From SHWC01 sp050173345 (lineage in GTDB: Bacteria > Pseudomonadota > Alphaproteobacteria > UBA828): DNA of 64,000 nucleotides. Below the pieces are notes generated by a model, which was not told the origin of the DNA, did no database searches, and saw only the letters and a program-made list of their open reading frames with translations. Shown here piece after piece: positions 63,942 through 64,000 of this stretch; the stretch's first letter is position 1, and each line of letters begins with the position of its first letter. Location of the stretch: assembly GCA_050173345.1 (NCBI GenBank), contig JBFXKW010000003.1:186001-250000 (forward strand). The letters run 5' to 3'. Position numbers and translations under genes: made by a program.

Positions 63942-64000
63942 CGCCATGCAACGGCGGACGTTGCTTCAGCCGGCGTTGCGTTCGATGCGCATCACGGCTG

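Overview
The window reads as chromosomal DNA of a high-GC alphaproteobacterium, most likely Hyphomicrobiales or Rhodospirillales. Signs of this are a Usg-family protein, a groESL operon with a CIRCE operator, a perfect Irr-type iron control element (ICE) before a catalase, a probable serC leader, and GC-rich palindromic intergenic repeats. The genus cannot be fixed from the sequence alone.

From 1 to about 37.6 kb the content is ordinary core and metabolic chromosome. It starts with the N-terminal part of serC, then a SAM methyltransferase, two tandem PhzF proteins, a Sel1/peptidoglycan-binding protein, a class III aminotransferase and a BMP-type binding protein. groESL follows, then usg, an SDR and a GlcD-type FAD dehydrogenase. 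A five-gene operon (pxpA, biotin carboxylase, pxpB, pxpC, biotin carrier) is followed by a MarR regulator with a cysteine-rich tail. Next come a translationally coupled alpha-2-macroglobulin/PbpC pair, an SPFH/NfeD pair, a BTAD-TPR membrane regulator, a GMC oxidoreductase divergent from a split AtuA, the catalase, a YibQ-type deacetylase and a Cache protein. Two very short single-helix membrane ORFs (27 and 32 codons) with plausible ribosome binding sites lie between these genes.

From about 37.7 kb to the right edge the window is a mobile island, probably an integrative conjugative or mobilizable element. The left part has DUF3800, a Fic/VbhA-type toxin-antitoxin pair, a large ParB-like protein and DUF2958, followed by about 570 bp of densely structured non-coding DNA. 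The right part has a MOB-type relaxase with an overlapping MobC-like accessory gene, two small proteins, and a hairpin cluster that is a candidate oriT. No integrase or attachment site could be recognised.

Between these mobility modules lies the most interesting content, a phosphorothioate (Dnd) defence locus. dndB-C-D-E runs leftward and dndA diverges from it. Downstream of dndA on the + strand are a phospholipase-D/SF2 helicase fusion (candidate restriction enzyme), an 84-aa protein, an SMC/Rad50-like ATPase, a 153-aa protein, a GIY-YIG-type nuclease and a second DGQHR (DndB-like) protein. Left of dndE are a HIT-family hydrolase and a tightly overlapping three-gene operon: a four-helix membrane protein, a Dnd-associated methyltransferase, and an HNH nuclease fused to a MazG-like NTP pyrophosphatase domain. 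The canonical DptF/G/H restriction proteins are absent. The locus therefore looks like an alternative restriction arm attached to a standard Dnd modification core.
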